Source: Brachybacterium faecium DSM 4810 (lineage in GTDB: Bacteria > Actinomycetota > Actinomycetes > Actinomycetales > Dermabacteraceae). Taken from it: a stretch of 64,000 nucleotides of DNA. The DNA is taken from assembly GCA_000023405.1 (NCBI GenBank), contig CP001643.1, positions 1,550,001 to 1,614,000 on the forward strand, written 5' to 3'. Position numbers and translations under genes: made by a program. Each line of letters starts with the position of its first letter. Within the stretch, counting starts at the first letter, position 1. The notes under the pieces are model-generated. The model was not told the origin of the DNA. It searched no databases and saw only the letters and a program-made list of their open reading frames with translations. Shown one piece after another: positions 40,491 to 49,239 of the stretch.

Positions 40491-40546
40491 GTCGCTCTCC
40501 ACCGCGCAGCCGCCGCACGGCGACCCGCCCGCCGCGGGACCAGGGG

Positions 40547-40580
40547 CCCGGCCGGGTGACGATCACGTCACCAGGCCGGG
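40547..40580 (+). terminator. Terminator after erpA
   Basis: CCCGGCCGGGTGACG pairs with CGTCACCAGGCCGGG (one mismatch) around loop ATCA, 57 bases downstream of the erpA stop. Confidence 0.6.
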
Positions 40581-40877
40581 TCCTTCTGCATGTGATCACC
40601 GCGACCACGAGGTCACGGACCGGTCACGGACCCGTGGGCGGCACCGATGGCGGCGAGTCGAGATGCCCGCACCACCTCCGGAAAGCCGTATGATGACGAC
40701 GTGCCGTCAAAGGGCGGGCCTCCGGCCTGTCTCGGTCCTCTCCCCATGGGGGAGGGCGCGGCACCGCGGGCGCGTCCCGCACACATCAGTACCAGCTCCA
40801 TATCGCGGAGTCGGTCCGAGGCCCAGCGCCCGGCCCGGAGACGCGGTCGGGAGACGACGAGCGGAAGGTCATCCCCT
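40581..40877 (+). other. Intergenic leader region before ctaC
   Basis: This region has a -10 candidate TATGAT (40689-40694), giving a leader of about 175 bases for ctaC, and a small hairpin CCTCTCCCCATGGGGGAGG beginning near 40738. No separate gene is supported; the open frame through it is the upstream extension of ctaC. Confidence 0.45.
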
Positions 40878-41816
40878 GTGATCCCCCAGGTCCCCCAGCG
40901 CGCGCGGCGTGGACGCCGCGCAGCGGCAGCAGGCCTCGCCCTGGCCACCCTGGTCCTCGCCGGCTGCACCCAAGCGCAGCAGCGTGGATTCATGCCCGGC
41001 CCGGTCGACGGTCGGGAGGTCACCGATCGGACCGAGCGGATCACGAACCTGTGGGTCGGTTCGTGGACGGTTCTCGTGCTGGTCGGTCTCATCATCTGGG
41101 GCCTGACGATCTGGTGCGCGATCGCCTACCGCCGTCGCAAGCACGACAAGGGCTTCCCGATCCAGCTGCGCTATCACGTCCCCCTCGAGCTGATGTTCAC
41201 GCTCGTGCCGGTGGTCATGGTGCTGACCTTCTTCTACTTCACCCAGCGCGACGCCCGTGAGATCGAGATGCACGTGGCGGAGCCGGACACCACGGTCAAC
41301 GTCGTCGCCAAGCAGTGGAGCTGGGACATCAACTACGTCGACCAGGACGTCCACGAGCCCGCCGGCGTGCAGTCCTTCGCCACGGGAGAGCCGGGCGCGG
41401 CGGATTCGCTGCCCGAGCTGTGGCTCCCCGTCGACCAGACCGTCGAGTTCCGCCTCGACTCCCGCGATGTCATCCATTCCTTCTGGGTCGTCGACTTCCT
41501 CTACAAGAAGGACATGTTCCCGGGGCACACGACGAGCTTCCAGATCACCCCGACCCGTGAGGGCGTCTACGAGGGCAAGTGCGCCGAGCTGTGCGGCGAG
41601 TACCACTCGGACATGCTGTTCAACGTGGTCGTCGTCTCGCAGGAGGAGTTCGACGCCCACATGGAGGAGCTGCGTGCTCAGGGGAACGATGGCCAGCTCG
41701 GCGTCGACCTGAACCGCAACCAGGAGGAGTGGAGCATGCGCGAGAAGCATGACGATGCCGGTCCTCGCGTCACCGAGGAGACCAGCTCCACCGGTACTGA
41801 GGGAGAGAACGAGTGA
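40878..41816 (+). CDS. ctaC: Cytochrome c oxidase subunit II
   Basis: A 312-residue subunit of the aa3-type terminal oxidase. The N-terminus is a lipoprotein signal (LATLVLAGC, lipobox Cys about residue 29), followed by two membrane helices (about 57-80 and 100-120). The CuA site is complete: the IHSFWV histidine and [12 protein letters not shown] with its cysteines, Glu, His and Met. KQWSWDINY is the conserved aromatic electron-entry patch. The GTG at 40878 was chosen because the signal peptide begins there and AAGG lies upstream. The stop overlaps ctaD (GTGA). Confidence 0.95.
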   Translation: MIPQVPQRARRGRRAAAAGLALATLVLAGCTQAQQRGFMPGPVDGREVTDRTERITNLWVGSWTVLVLVGLIIWGLTIWCAIAYRRRKHDKGFPIQLRYHVPLELMFTLVPVVMVLTFFYFTQRDAREIEMHVAEPDTTVNVVAKQWSWDINYVDQDVHEPAGVQSFATGEPGAADSLPELWLPVDQTVEFRLDSRDVIHSFWVVDFLYKKDMFPGHTTSFQITPTREGVYEGKCAELCGEYHSDMLFNVVVVSQEEFDAHMEELRAQGNDGQLGVDLNRNQEEWSMREKHDDAGPRVTEETSSTGTEGENE

Positions 41817-43525
41817 GCACCGAGACCACCGCAGCGCCGAGCACCTCGGCGCCGACGCGGTTCCAGGACGAGCGGCCGACGAGCCTCGGCCGTCAGTTCT
41901 TCAATCTTCTGACCACGACCGATCACAAGCTGATCGGCATGATGTACATGGGCATGGCCTTCGCGTTCTTCGCGTTCGGCGGCCTGCTCGCGCTGGGCAT
42001 CCGCACCGAGCTCTGGGAGCCCGGCCTGCAGGTGGTGGTCTCCAAGGACCAGTACAACCAGCTGTTCACCATGCACGGCACGATCATGCTGCTGATGTTC
42101 GGCACGCCGCTGTTCAACGGCTTCGCGAACTACCTGGTGCCGCTGCAGATCGGCGCCGTGGACATGGCGTTCCCGCGCCTGAACATGTTCGCGTTCTGGA
42201 TCACCGGCTTCGGCTCGATGATCGTCGTCTCCGGTCTGCTCACGCCGCAGGGCGCGGCCTCCTTCGGCTGGACCGCGTATGCGCCGCTGTCGGACACCAC
42301 GTTCTCCCCCGGCCTGGGCGGTGATCTGTGGGTGTTCGGCCTTGCCCTCCAGGGCTTCGGCACGATCCTCGGCTCGGTCAACTTCATCACCACGATCCTG
42401 TGCATGCGCATGCCCGGCATGACCATGTTCCGGATGCCGATCTTCACCTGGAACACCCTCATCACGGCCGTGCTCGTGCTGATGGCGTTCCCGCCTCTGG
42501 CCTCCGCGCTGCTCGCGCTCGGCGCAGATCGACGGTTCGACGCGAACATCTTCGACCCCGCCAACGGCGGACCGATGCTGTGGCAGCACCTGTTCTGGTT
42601 CTTCGGGCACCCCGAGGTGTACGTGCTCGCGCTGCCGTTCTTCGGCATCGCCACGGAGATCATCCCGGTGTTCTCCCGCAAGCCGGTGTTCGGCTACAAG
42701 ACCCTCGTCGGCGCGACGATCGCGATCGCCGCCCTGTCGGTGACCGTGTGGGCGCACCACATGTACACCACCGGCTCCGTGATGCTGGACTTCTTCGCCT
42801 TCATGACGATGCTCATCGCCGTCCCGACGGGCGTGAAGTTCTTCAACTGGATCGGCACGATGTGGCGGGGATCGATCACCTTCGAGACGCCGATGCTGTT
42901 CACGCTCGGCTTCCTCACCACCTTCATCTTCGGCGGCCTGACGGGGATCATCCTGTCCTCGCCGGTGCTGGACTTCCACATCCAGGACACGTACTTCGTC
43001 GTCGCGCACTTCCACTACGTGATGGCCGGAACCGTGGTCTTCGAGATGTTCGCGGGCTTCTACTTCTGGTGGCCCAAGATGTTCGGCTACAAGCTCCACG
43101 AGGGCATCGGCAAGGTGCACTTCTGGCTGCTGGCGCTCGGCTTCCACATGACGTTCCTCATCCAGCACTGGCTGGGCGTCGCGGGTGCTCCCCGCCGGTA
43201 CGTGAACTACCTCGCCGAGGACGGCTTCGACTGGATGAACCAGATCTCGACCGTCGGCGCGCTCATCATGGGTGCCTCCACCCTGCCGTTCCTGCTCAAC
43301 GTGGTGCTCACGCACCTGAAGGGCAAGAAGGTCGAGGTCGACGACCCGTGGGGCTACGGCTCGTCCCTCGAGTGGGCGACCAGCTGCCCGCCGCCGCGCC
43401 ACAACTTCCACTCCCTGCCCCGAGTCCGGTCCGAGCGCCCCGCGTTCGACCTCCATCACCCGGAGGTCGCGCTGCAGGACCACATGCTCGCCGAAGAACC
43501 TGCCGCGAACCCGAGGACGAACTGA
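41813..43525 (+). CDS. ctaD: Cytochrome c oxidase subunit I
   Basis: A 570-residue heme-copper oxidase catalytic subunit with twelve membrane helices. Ligands are visible: low-spin heme His in TMHGTIM, CuB His and the His-Tyr cross-link region in [12 protein letters not shown], the two histidines of WAHHMYT, and HFHYVMAGT for both hemes. The glutamate in HPEVY marks an A-type oxidase. The GTG overlaps the ctaC stop. In M. tuberculosis ctaD lies apart from ctaC, so this ctaCDF cluster is the more ancestral arrangement (inference). Confidence 0.97.
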   Translation: MSTETTAAPSTSAPTRFQDERPTSLGRQFFNLLTTTDHKLIGMMYMGMAFAFFAFGGLLALGIRTELWEPGLQVVVSKDQYNQLFTMHGTIMLLMFGTPLFNGFANYLVPLQIGAVDMAFPRLNMFAFWITGFGSMIVVSGLLTPQGAASFGWTAYAPLSDTTFSPGLGGDLWVFGLALQGFGTILGSVNFITTILCMRMPGMTMFRMPIFTWNTLITAVLVLMAFPPLASALLALGADRRFDANIFDPANGGPMLWQHLFWFFGHPEVYVLALPFFGIATEIIPVFSRKPVFGYKTLVGATIAIAALSVTVWAHHMYTTGSVMLDFFAFMTMLIAVPTGVKFFNWIGTMWRGSITFETPMLFTLGFLTTFIFGGLTGIILSSPVLDFHIQDTYFVVAHFHYVMAGTVVFEMFAGFYFWWPKMFGYKLHEGIGKVHFWLLALGFHMTFLIQHWLGVAGAPRRYVNYLAEDGFDWMNQISTVGALIMGASTLPFLLNVVLTHLKGKKVEVDDPWGYGSSLEWATSCPPPRHNFHSLPRVRSERPAFDLHHPEVALQDHMLAEEPAANPRTN

Positions 43526-43526
43526 C

Positions 43527-43943
43527 ATGAGAGCTAGCGCAAAGATCTTCTGGATCCTGGGAGTCTTCTTCCTGATCGTCGCGATTGCGTATGGCTTCGT
43601 GACCGGGACCTACGAGCCGCATGGCATCGAGACCGTGGGCTTCCCCGCGATCCTGGCCCTGTCCGGCCTGGGCTTCATGATCGCCATGGCGCTGACCCTG
43701 GCGTACCGGAAGAACAGCATCAATCCCTCGGACGATCTGGATGCCGAGGTCTCGCGCGAGGCCGGCGTGCAGGGGAGCTTCTCCCCGTACAGCTGGGCCC
43801 CGCTCTGGGCCTCCCTCGGCGCGGCGCTGTGCTTCCTGGGCGTGGCGGCCGGCTGGTGGATCTTCGCGTTCGGCATCATGTTCGCCATCTACGGCGTGCT
43901 GAGCTGGGTGCTGGAGTTCTCCATCGGCCAGCACGCCCACTGA
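43527..43943 (+). CDS. ctaF: Cytochrome c oxidase subunit IV (CtaF)
   Basis: A 138-residue actinobacterial oxidase subunit with four hydrophobic segments (starting IFWILGVFFLIVAIAYGF, then FPAILALSGLGFMIAMALTLAY, and two near the C-terminus). The SYSWAPLW-like stretch (PYSWAPLWASLG) is typical. It begins one base after the ctaD stop and ends the ctaCDF operon before a strong terminator. It is part of the bc1-aa3 supercomplex. Confidence 0.93.
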   Translation: MRASAKIFWILGVFFLIVAIAYGFVTGTYEPHGIETVGFPAILALSGLGFMIAMALTLAYRKNSINPSDDLDAEVSREAGVQGSFSPYSWAPLWASLGAALCFLGVAAGWWIFAFGIMFAIYGVLSWVLEFSIGQHAH

Positions 43944-43991
43944 TCACCCGCTGATCCCCGGCAGGCGGGCCCGTACCGGCCGCTGCTGATC

Positions 43992-44023
43992 GAAGGCCCC
44001 GCATCCTGCGATGCGGGGCCTTC
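43992..44023 (+). terminator. Terminator of ctaCDF
   Basis: GAAGGCCCCGCAT pairs perfectly with ATGCGGGGCCTTC around a six-base loop, 49 bases after ctaF. Confidence 0.8.
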
Positions 44024-44542
44024 GGCGTTCCCGCACCCCCGGGCGTCGTGCGGATGCTGGCCGCCTCCCTCGTCGAGGCGGCGGCCTCCCGTGTCGCGAC
44101 CGCTGGACCCCGGCGACGTGGAAGCGGCCTCGCGCCTCGTGGCAGCCGCCTCCCGGCGCCCGGGGAGAGGCCTCCCTCGTCGAGGCAGCCGGCTCCCGGG
44201 CCGTGGCAACTGTGCGTTCTGGACCGGTGCGGGACGCTATGACCGGTCCACAGCGCACATCTGGCGATTGGGAGCACCTCGGACCGCATTCTCGACGGGG
44301 GTGGGACGCAGTGGCCACGGCCCCGAGAGTGCGGTGAGCGGGGGCGGGGGTGCGCTAGGCGTCCGTTGACGGCCGAGTTCTTCCCTCGGTTCTGGCCGTC
44401 GCCCCGCCACCGCGGTCTGGTGGTGGACGGGACGCCACGACGCTGCGAGAACGGGCGAGAGGGAGAGTCGCGCACCGACGTCAGGTCGCGTCCTGTCGCA
44501 ACAGCAGACCCGGACCGGATGCGGCGCCACACGCCTGTGACG
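44024..44542. other. Noncoding stretch with degenerate direct repeats
   Basis: No frame here has a plausible start, family match or composition like the surrounding genes. A 16-base sequence CCTCCCTCGTCGAGGC occurs at 44064 and again at 44171, each followed by a similar GC-rich run. It may be the remains of a lost gene or of repeat expansion. Confidence 0.45.
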
Positions 44543-44577
44543 ATTGGTAACCACCAATACAGACGGATACATCTGTA
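44543..44577. promoter_or_regulatory. Two abutting operator-like palindromes
   Basis: ATTGGT-AACC-ACCAAT (44543-44558) is followed at once by TACAGA-N8-TCTGTA (44558-44577). Both stand out from the GC-rich background. Such sites usually bind dimeric regulators (TetR/GntR type), but no regulator gene is nearby and the only downstream gene is the small ORF at 44747. Confidence 0.5.
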
Positions 44578-44663
44578 GGCGAGGGTGAGCTCGTCGTTCC
44601 CGCTGCCGTTCGCCGGGCGGTGTGCCGAACATGCGGCGAGGCCGGTGTGCGTGGTCGCGGTGC

Positions 44664-44669
44664 TAGCGT
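44664..44669 (+). promoter_or_regulatory. Putative -10 box of small ORF
   Basis: TAGCGT lies 77 bases before the ATG at 44747. No clear -35 was found. Confidence 0.35.
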
Positions 44670-44746
44670 GTGCGGCACAGCGCACCTGAGCTGTCAGGGC
44701 GCTCCGCTCTGCGATATGTCGATGCGAAGGCGGGAGGAGCGGCGTC

Positions 44747-45022
44747 ATGATCGGTGGGACCGTGAGCCCCGTGGAGCGTGCGAAGAAGCAGCTGACGCTA
44801 CTGTTCCCCGACGACCCCGGCCACCGCGAAGCCGTCGCCTGGGCCTCTGCGGTGCTGCAGAATGCGCAGCTCGATCCGTCGGCCGCCCCGCTGCGGTCCC
44901 TACGAGCCCTGCGCAGGGCTGACCGCCGCCTGGGCGGCGTGACGGCTCGGTACCTCGTCGACGCGGCGGCTGGCACTGCTGCCGGCGGCAGCCCGCGAGC
45001 GGTGAACCCGCACCTGGAGTGA
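44747..45022 (+). CDS. Small hypothetical protein
   Basis: A 91-residue, mainly helical basic protein (SPVERAKKQLTLLFPDDPGH, then LRSLRALRRADRRLGGVTARYLVDAAAG). No family is recognised. It is supported by a good GGAGGAG site eight bases before the ATG and by protein-like composition in a stretch where other frames look random. Isolated between ctaF and the convergent qcrB; function unknown. It may be a lineage-specific gene. Confidence 0.55.
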   Translation: MIGGTVSPVERAKKQLTLLFPDDPGHREAVAWASAVLQNAQLDPSAAPLRSLRALRRADRRLGGVTARYLVDAAAGTAAGGSPRAVNPHLE

Positions 45023-45274
45023 CCGCGCCCAGGGTCCGGGTGCGACGGAGCTCCGCGAGTTCATGACCGGACGAGCCGGCCGCTGCGACGTGCGCGCACC
45101 ACGGCGCTGCGTCGAGTGAAGCACCGCCCGCGAGGCGCGGGGACAGCCACTCACGCCACTCACCCCGGGGCTCGGGGCCTCTGCCCGCCCGGGGCTCGGC
45201 GAATGCCCCGCACTCGGGTGCCGCCCAGGGCGCTCGCCCTCGAGGTGGGCCGGGGAGGGTCAGGACGTTCTGCC
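45023..45274. other. Intergenic stretch, nothing recognised
   Basis: No gene, RNA or signal could be supported between the small ORF and the tandem repeat. Confidence 0.4.
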
Positions 45275-45390
45275 ATCGCGCATGGCAGGGAAGGCCGCCA
45301 TCGCCCATGGGCGGCGCAAGGGCAGGGAATGGCGTCATCGCGCATGGGCGGCGCATGGGCAGGGAGTGTCGTCATCGCCCAGGGGCAACG
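45275..45390. repeat. 37-bp imperfect tandem repeat
   Basis: Two full 37-base units (45300-45336 and 45337-45373), each ATCGCSCATGGGCGGCGCAW followed by GGGCAGGG and a variable end, are flanked by a 25-base unit with an internal deletion (45275-45299) and a decayed partial unit after 45374. The unit is not a multiple of three and no conserved frame runs through it, so it is probably noncoding. Confidence 0.7.
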
Positions 45391-45519
45391 CAGGCGTGGA
45401 TGCTGCTCGGGGCCGCCGCGGGGCGCCCGCGGGAGCTGCCGGACCTCAACGGCCTGCCGCCGGACCTCCACGCCCGCCGCCGGAGCCCACGCGGTGGCCT
45501 TGGGCAGCGGGCGGAGAAT

Positions 45520-45562
45520 GAGGACGGGCCCCGAGGGAGAAACTCCCTCGAGGCCCGTCCTC
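45520..45562 (-). terminator. Terminator of the ctaE-qcrCAB transcript
   Basis: GAGGACGGGCC...CCGAGGGAG pairs with CTCCCTCG...GGCCCGTCCTC around an AAA loop, 29 bases beyond the qcrB stop. Confidence 0.8.
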
Positions 45563-45590
45563 GGCGCCGTGAACCGGCGCACTCATCGGC

Positions 45591-47270
45591 TCAGTGCACG
45601 ACCTTCTCGGCCGGGGTGCGGTAATCCCCGCCGGTCGCCTGGTCGATGACGTGCTTCTCGTGGCCGGCGTGCTCGAGTGCGGCGCGCAGCTCGGCCGGGG
45701 TGACCGGCTCGATGCGGTCCTTGAAGAAGAAGCTCGTGGCCTTCGCACGCAGCGCGGAGACTCCCTTGCCCGCCTTGAGCGGACGGTAGTCGTCGTGCTG
45801 CACCAGCACCCAGCGGTCGTAGTCGCTGAGCGGCGCGTGGATCTCCAGCATCTCGCCGGTCTCCGTGCGGACCACGCGAGAGGTCTCCTCGCCGTGGAGA
45901 GCGCGCTCACGCTTGTGGCGCTGGATCGACAGACACAGCCGTTTCGTGATGTAGAAGGCCAGGATCGGCACCACGAAGAACCCGATGCGGAACGCCCATG
46001 TCAGGTCGTTGATCGACAGGTCGAGCGCGATGGCGATCAAGTCGTTCGTCGCTGCGAGCGCGAGGATCAGGTAGACCATGATCCAGGCGACGCCGAGGCC
46101 GGTGCGCACCGGGGCGTTGTACGGCAGATCGTTGAGGTGGTGCTCGCGATCATCGCCGGTCACCCATGCCTCGAGGAACGGGTAGAGGGCCAGGACGGCC
46201 AGCAGCAGTCCGTAGATCGCGAAGGGGATCAGCATGTTCAGCGAGATCACGTACCCGAAGATCGTGAACTCCCAGCCCGGGATCAGTCGCAGGCCGCCGT
46301 CCGTCCAGAGCATGTACCAGTCAGGCTGCGAGCCGGCCGAGACAGGGGAGGGGTCGTACGGGCCGTAGACCCACACGGAGTTGATGGACGTCGTGGCCGA
46401 GATCAGCGTGATGATGCCGAAGACCAGGAAGAAGAAGCCGCCGGCCTTCGCCGCGTAGACCGGGAACACCGGGAAGCCGACCACGTTGCGCTCGGTGCGG
46501 CCGGGGCCGGGGTACTGCGTGTGCTTGTGCAGCACCAGCAGCACCAGGTGGATCCCGATGAGGCCGAGGATCATCGCGGGCACGAGCAGGATGTGGATCG
46601 TGAACAGGCGCGGGATGATGTCGGTGCCGGGGAACTCCCCGCCGAACAGCAGCATCGACAGGTAGGTGCCGATGATCGGGATCGCCTTCATCAGGCCGTC
46701 GATGATCCGCACGCCGTTGCCCGAGAGGACGTCGTCCGGGAGGGAGTAGCCGGAGAAGCCGGCCACCATGCCCAGGACCATCAGCGTGAAGCCCACGAGC
46801 CAGTTCAGCTCACGCGGCTTGCGGAACGCGCCGGTGAAGAACACGCGGAACATGTGCACGAAGATCGCGACCATGAACACGAGCGCGGACCAGTGGTGCA
46901 TCTGGCGGAAGAGCAGCCCGCCGCGGAGCTCGAAGGAGATCTCCAGCGTGGACTCGAAGGCGCGGGACATGGTCGCGCCCTGCAGCGCCTCGTAGGGGCC
47001 GTTGTAGACGACCTCCGCCATCGAGGGATCGAAGAACATCGTGAGGAACGTTCCCGAGATCAGCAGGATGACGAAGCTGTAGAGCGCCACCTCGCCGAAC
47101 ATGAACGACCAGTGGTCGGGGAAGATCTTGCGAGCGATGAACCGGACGAAGCCGCCGCCGGCGAGACGCTGGTCGAGCCAGTCGCCGCCCACCGCGCCGA
47201 GCTTGTACACGCGCGAGGAGTTCTCGGCGTCGGAAGTCTGCTTCCGGGTGCTGGGAGTCGTGGTCGTCAC
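45591..47270 (-). CDS. qcrB: Cytochrome bc1 complex cytochrome b subunit
   Basis: A 559-residue cytochrome b of the actinobacterial bc1 complex. The heme-ligand histidines are in RQMHHWSALVFMVAIFVHMFR and in IHILLVPAMILGLIGIH. The quinol-site motif reads PDWYMLW. A C-terminal extension of about 150 residues beyond the eighth helix is typical of the actinobacterial form. The GTG at 47270 was chosen over an open frame reaching 47330 because the latter would overlap qcrA heavily; AAGGAC in the qcrA end may serve as its RBS. The actinobacterial subunit is the known target of the Q203 class of inhibitors. Confidence 0.96.
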   Translation of the reverse strand: MTTTTPSTRKQTSDAENSSRVYKLGAVGGDWLDQRLAGGGFVRFIARKIFPDHWSFMFGEVALYSFVILLISGTFLTMFFDPSMAEVVYNGPYEALQGATMSRAFESTLEISFELRGGLLFRQMHHWSALVFMVAIFVHMFRVFFTGAFRKPRELNWLVGFTLMVLGMVAGFSGYSLPDDVLSGNGVRIIDGLMKAIPIIGTYLSMLLFGGEFPGTDIIPRLFTIHILLVPAMILGLIGIHLVLLVLHKHTQYPGPGRTERNVVGFPVFPVYAAKAGGFFFLVFGIITLISATTSINSVWVYGPYDPSPVSAGSQPDWYMLWTDGGLRLIPGWEFTIFGYVISLNMLIPFAIYGLLLAVLALYPFLEAWVTGDDREHHLNDLPYNAPVRTGLGVAWIMVYLILALAATNDLIAIALDLSINDLTWAFRIGFFVVPILAFYITKRLCLSIQRHKRERALHGEETSRVVRTETGEMLEIHAPLSDYDRWVLVQHDDYRPLKAGKGVSALRAKATSFFFKDRIEPVTPAELRAALEHAGHEKHVIDQATGGDYRTPAEKVVH

Positions 47271-47274
47271 GAGA

Positions 47275-48351
47275 TCACTTGTCCTTGTGGATGTTCCAGA
47301 AGCTGGGACCGATCGGTTCGGTGAAGTCACCGGGGGCGACGAGGTACCCCTCGTCGTCCACCTCGATCGGGAGCTGGGGGAGCGGGCGGTGCGCCGGGCC
47401 GAAGATCACCTTGGCGCCGTCGGTGACGTCGAAGGTGGACTGGTGGCACGGGCAGAGCATGTGATGAGTCTGCTGCTCGTACAGCGCAACGGGGCAGCCC
47501 ACATGCGTGCAGATCTTCGAGAAGGCGAGCACGCCGTCCACACCCATCGCCATGCTCTCCTCGTTCTTGGCGAGCTTGGGATCGATGCGGACGATCACGG
47601 CCGCGGCCTTCGCGCGCTCCTCGAGGTGGTACGGCGTCTCCGAGGTCAGGTCCTCCGGCATGACGTGGAAGATCGAGTTCATCGCGACGTCGGAGAGCTT
47701 GATCGGGGTGCCGTCGTGATCGCGGGCGAGGCGCTGGCGCGGGTTCTGGCCCCAGAACGTGTGGTGGAGCTTGTTGCCCGGCAGCGGTCCGAGAGTGGAC
47801 AGCGGCGCGAGCACGGCGATCGGCAGCGCGGTGAGCGAGGCCACCATCGCGGTGACGATCAGCGGACGGCGCGCGATGCCGGACTCCTCGAGCCCGTCCG
47901 TGATGATGCCGGCGGCGACCTCACGGGTCTCGTCGGAGCTGCGGATGTCGTGGCGCTCCTCGACCATCTCCTCATCGGGCATGAGGGTCTTCGCCCAGTG
48001 CACCGCGGCGGCGCCGATGAAGAACACGGCGACCGCGAAGCCGAGACCGGTGATGAGGTTCGACCACCACAGGGCGCTCGAGCTCCCCTCCTCGGCGAAG
48101 ATGTTCGTGCCCAGCGGGGTGACCAGGAAGTACGCCGCGATGAAGACGATGGTGCCGATGACGCTCAGCAGGAACATCGCGGCGACCACGCGCTCGGCGC
48201 GCTTCTCCGCGGGCTTGGAGAGGTCCGCCTGGCGGGGGCTGTGAGGGGGCAGGCCCGGGTTCGGGAAGCCGCCGCCCTCCTTGGGGGCGATGGCGCTGAC
48301 ACCGCGGGCGGGGGAGCTGCCGTCGAGGTTGTTGTTCATGCTCGCATTCAC
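47275..48351 (-). CDS. qcrA: Cytochrome bc1 complex Rieske iron-sulfur subunit
   Basis: A 358-residue Rieske protein with three N-terminal helices (about 55-76, 93-116 and 165-185), as in other actinobacteria, rather than one. The [2Fe-2S] ligands are CTHVGC and CPCHQSTFD, and the closing GPAHRPLPQLPI is conserved. The GTG at 48351 overlaps the qcrC stop by four bases (GTGA); an ATG at 48339 four codons later is the alternative start. It passes electrons from quinol to the diheme QcrC. Confidence 0.94.
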   Translation of the reverse strand: MNASMNNNLDGSSPARGVSAIAPKEGGGFPNPGLPPHSPRQADLSKPAEKRAERVVAAMFLLSVIGTIVFIAAYFLVTPLGTNIFAEEGSSSALWWSNLITGLGFAVAVFFIGAAAVHWAKTLMPDEEMVEERHDIRSSDETREVAAGIITDGLEESGIARRPLIVTAMVASLTALPIAVLAPLSTLGPLPGNKLHHTFWGQNPRQRLARDHDGTPIKLSDVAMNSIFHVMPEDLTSETPYHLEERAKAAAVIVRIDPKLAKNEESMAMGVDGVLAFSKICTHVGCPVALYEQQTHHMLCPCHQSTFDVTDGAKVIFGPAHRPLPQLPIEVDDEGYLVAPGDFTEPIGPSFWNIHKDK

Positions 48352-49148
48352 TTGGCCTTCGCCCCCAGCCAGACTGCGCAGCCCAGGAGGAGGGACAGGA
48401 TGATGGTCCACGCGTACAGGCCCTCGGTGACCGGGCCGAGGTCGCCCAGGGAGATGCCGCCCGGGGAGCCGGTCTCCTCGAGGGTCTCGAGATACGCGAT
48501 GACATCGCGCTTGTCGGACGGGGACAGGTTGTTGTCGTTGAAGACAGGCATGTTCTGCGGCCCGGTCTCCATCGCCTCGTAGACGTGCTTGGGCTCGATC
48601 CCGATGACCGGCGGGGCGTACTTGCCGCGCGTCAGCGCGCCGCCGGCGCCTGCCGCGTTGTGGCACATCGCGCAGTTGACGCGGAAGATCTCGCCACCCT
48701 TGGTGGCGTCGCCCGCGGAGGCGTCCAGCCACTGCTCCTCGGGCACCGAGGGGCCGGGGCCGAGCGAGGCGACGTAGGCGGCGAGCTGGCTGGTCTGCTC
48801 CTCCGTCATCTGCGGGGGCTTGCGGGCGGCCTGCGCACCGGAGTGCTGCATCGGCATGCGCCCGGTGCCCACCTGGAAGTCGACCGCGGCGGCGCCCACG
48901 CCGATCAGCGAGGGGCCGAGGGTGCTGCCGTCGGCGTCGGTGAGGCCTTCGGCGTTGCGGCCGTGGCAGGTCGCGCAGTTGGCGAGGAAGAGCGCCTCGC
49001 CCTCCTCGACGTCGTCCTGGGTGTAGGCCTCGGCCTGGGCCGTCTGCGGCTGGAGGGCCGCGTACAGCCCACCGGTCGCGACGAGCGCGAGCAGCAGGAT
49101 CACGAGTAGCGCCATCGGGTGATGGCGACGTGCGGCGAGAGCCTTCAC
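48348..49148 (-). CDS. qcrC: Cytochrome bc1 complex diheme cytochrome c subunit
   Basis: A 266-residue membrane-bound c-type cytochrome with two CxxCH heme sites (NCATCHG near residue 58 and NCAMCHN near 158). An N-terminal helix (about 12-31) and a C-terminal helix (LYAWTIILSLLLGCAVWLGA) anchor it. The diheme form lets the actinobacterial bc1-aa3 supercomplex work without soluble cytochrome c. The GTG start has a GAGG site eight bases upstream. It lies 91 bases after ctaE in the same transcription direction. Confidence 0.96.
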   Translation of the reverse strand: MKALAARRHHPMALLVILLLALVATGGLYAALQPQTAQAEAYTQDDVEEGEALFLANCATCHGRNAEGLTDADGSTLGPSLIGVGAAAVDFQVGTGRMPMQHSGAQAARKPPQMTEEQTSQLAAYVASLGPGPSVPEEQWLDASAGDATKGGEIFRVNCAMCHNAAGAGGALTRGKYAPPVIGIEPKHVYEAMETGPQNMPVFNDNNLSPSDKRDVIAYLETLEETGSPGGISLGDLGPVTEGLYAWTIILSLLLGCAVWLGAKAK

Positions 49149-49239
49149 GGTTCGGACCTCGATTCGTGCGGGGGGCGGGCGGAGGAGGAAGAGGAGCCAG
49201 GGGTGGGGCCGGACGGTGCGGCCCGGTCGCCGGCGGGCA

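Noticed and set aside
44024-44542. Pseudogene of a recognisable family
   Set aside because: None of the frames shows a conserved motif; decay is possible but no parent family can be named.
43876-44976. Long minus-strand frame across the ctaF-qcrB gap
   Set aside because: It lacks an RBS, has no recognisable domain, and overlaps ctaF, its terminator and the small ORF.
45275-45390. Possible CRISPR array
   Set aside because: The 37-base units abut each other without spacers and no cas gene is present.
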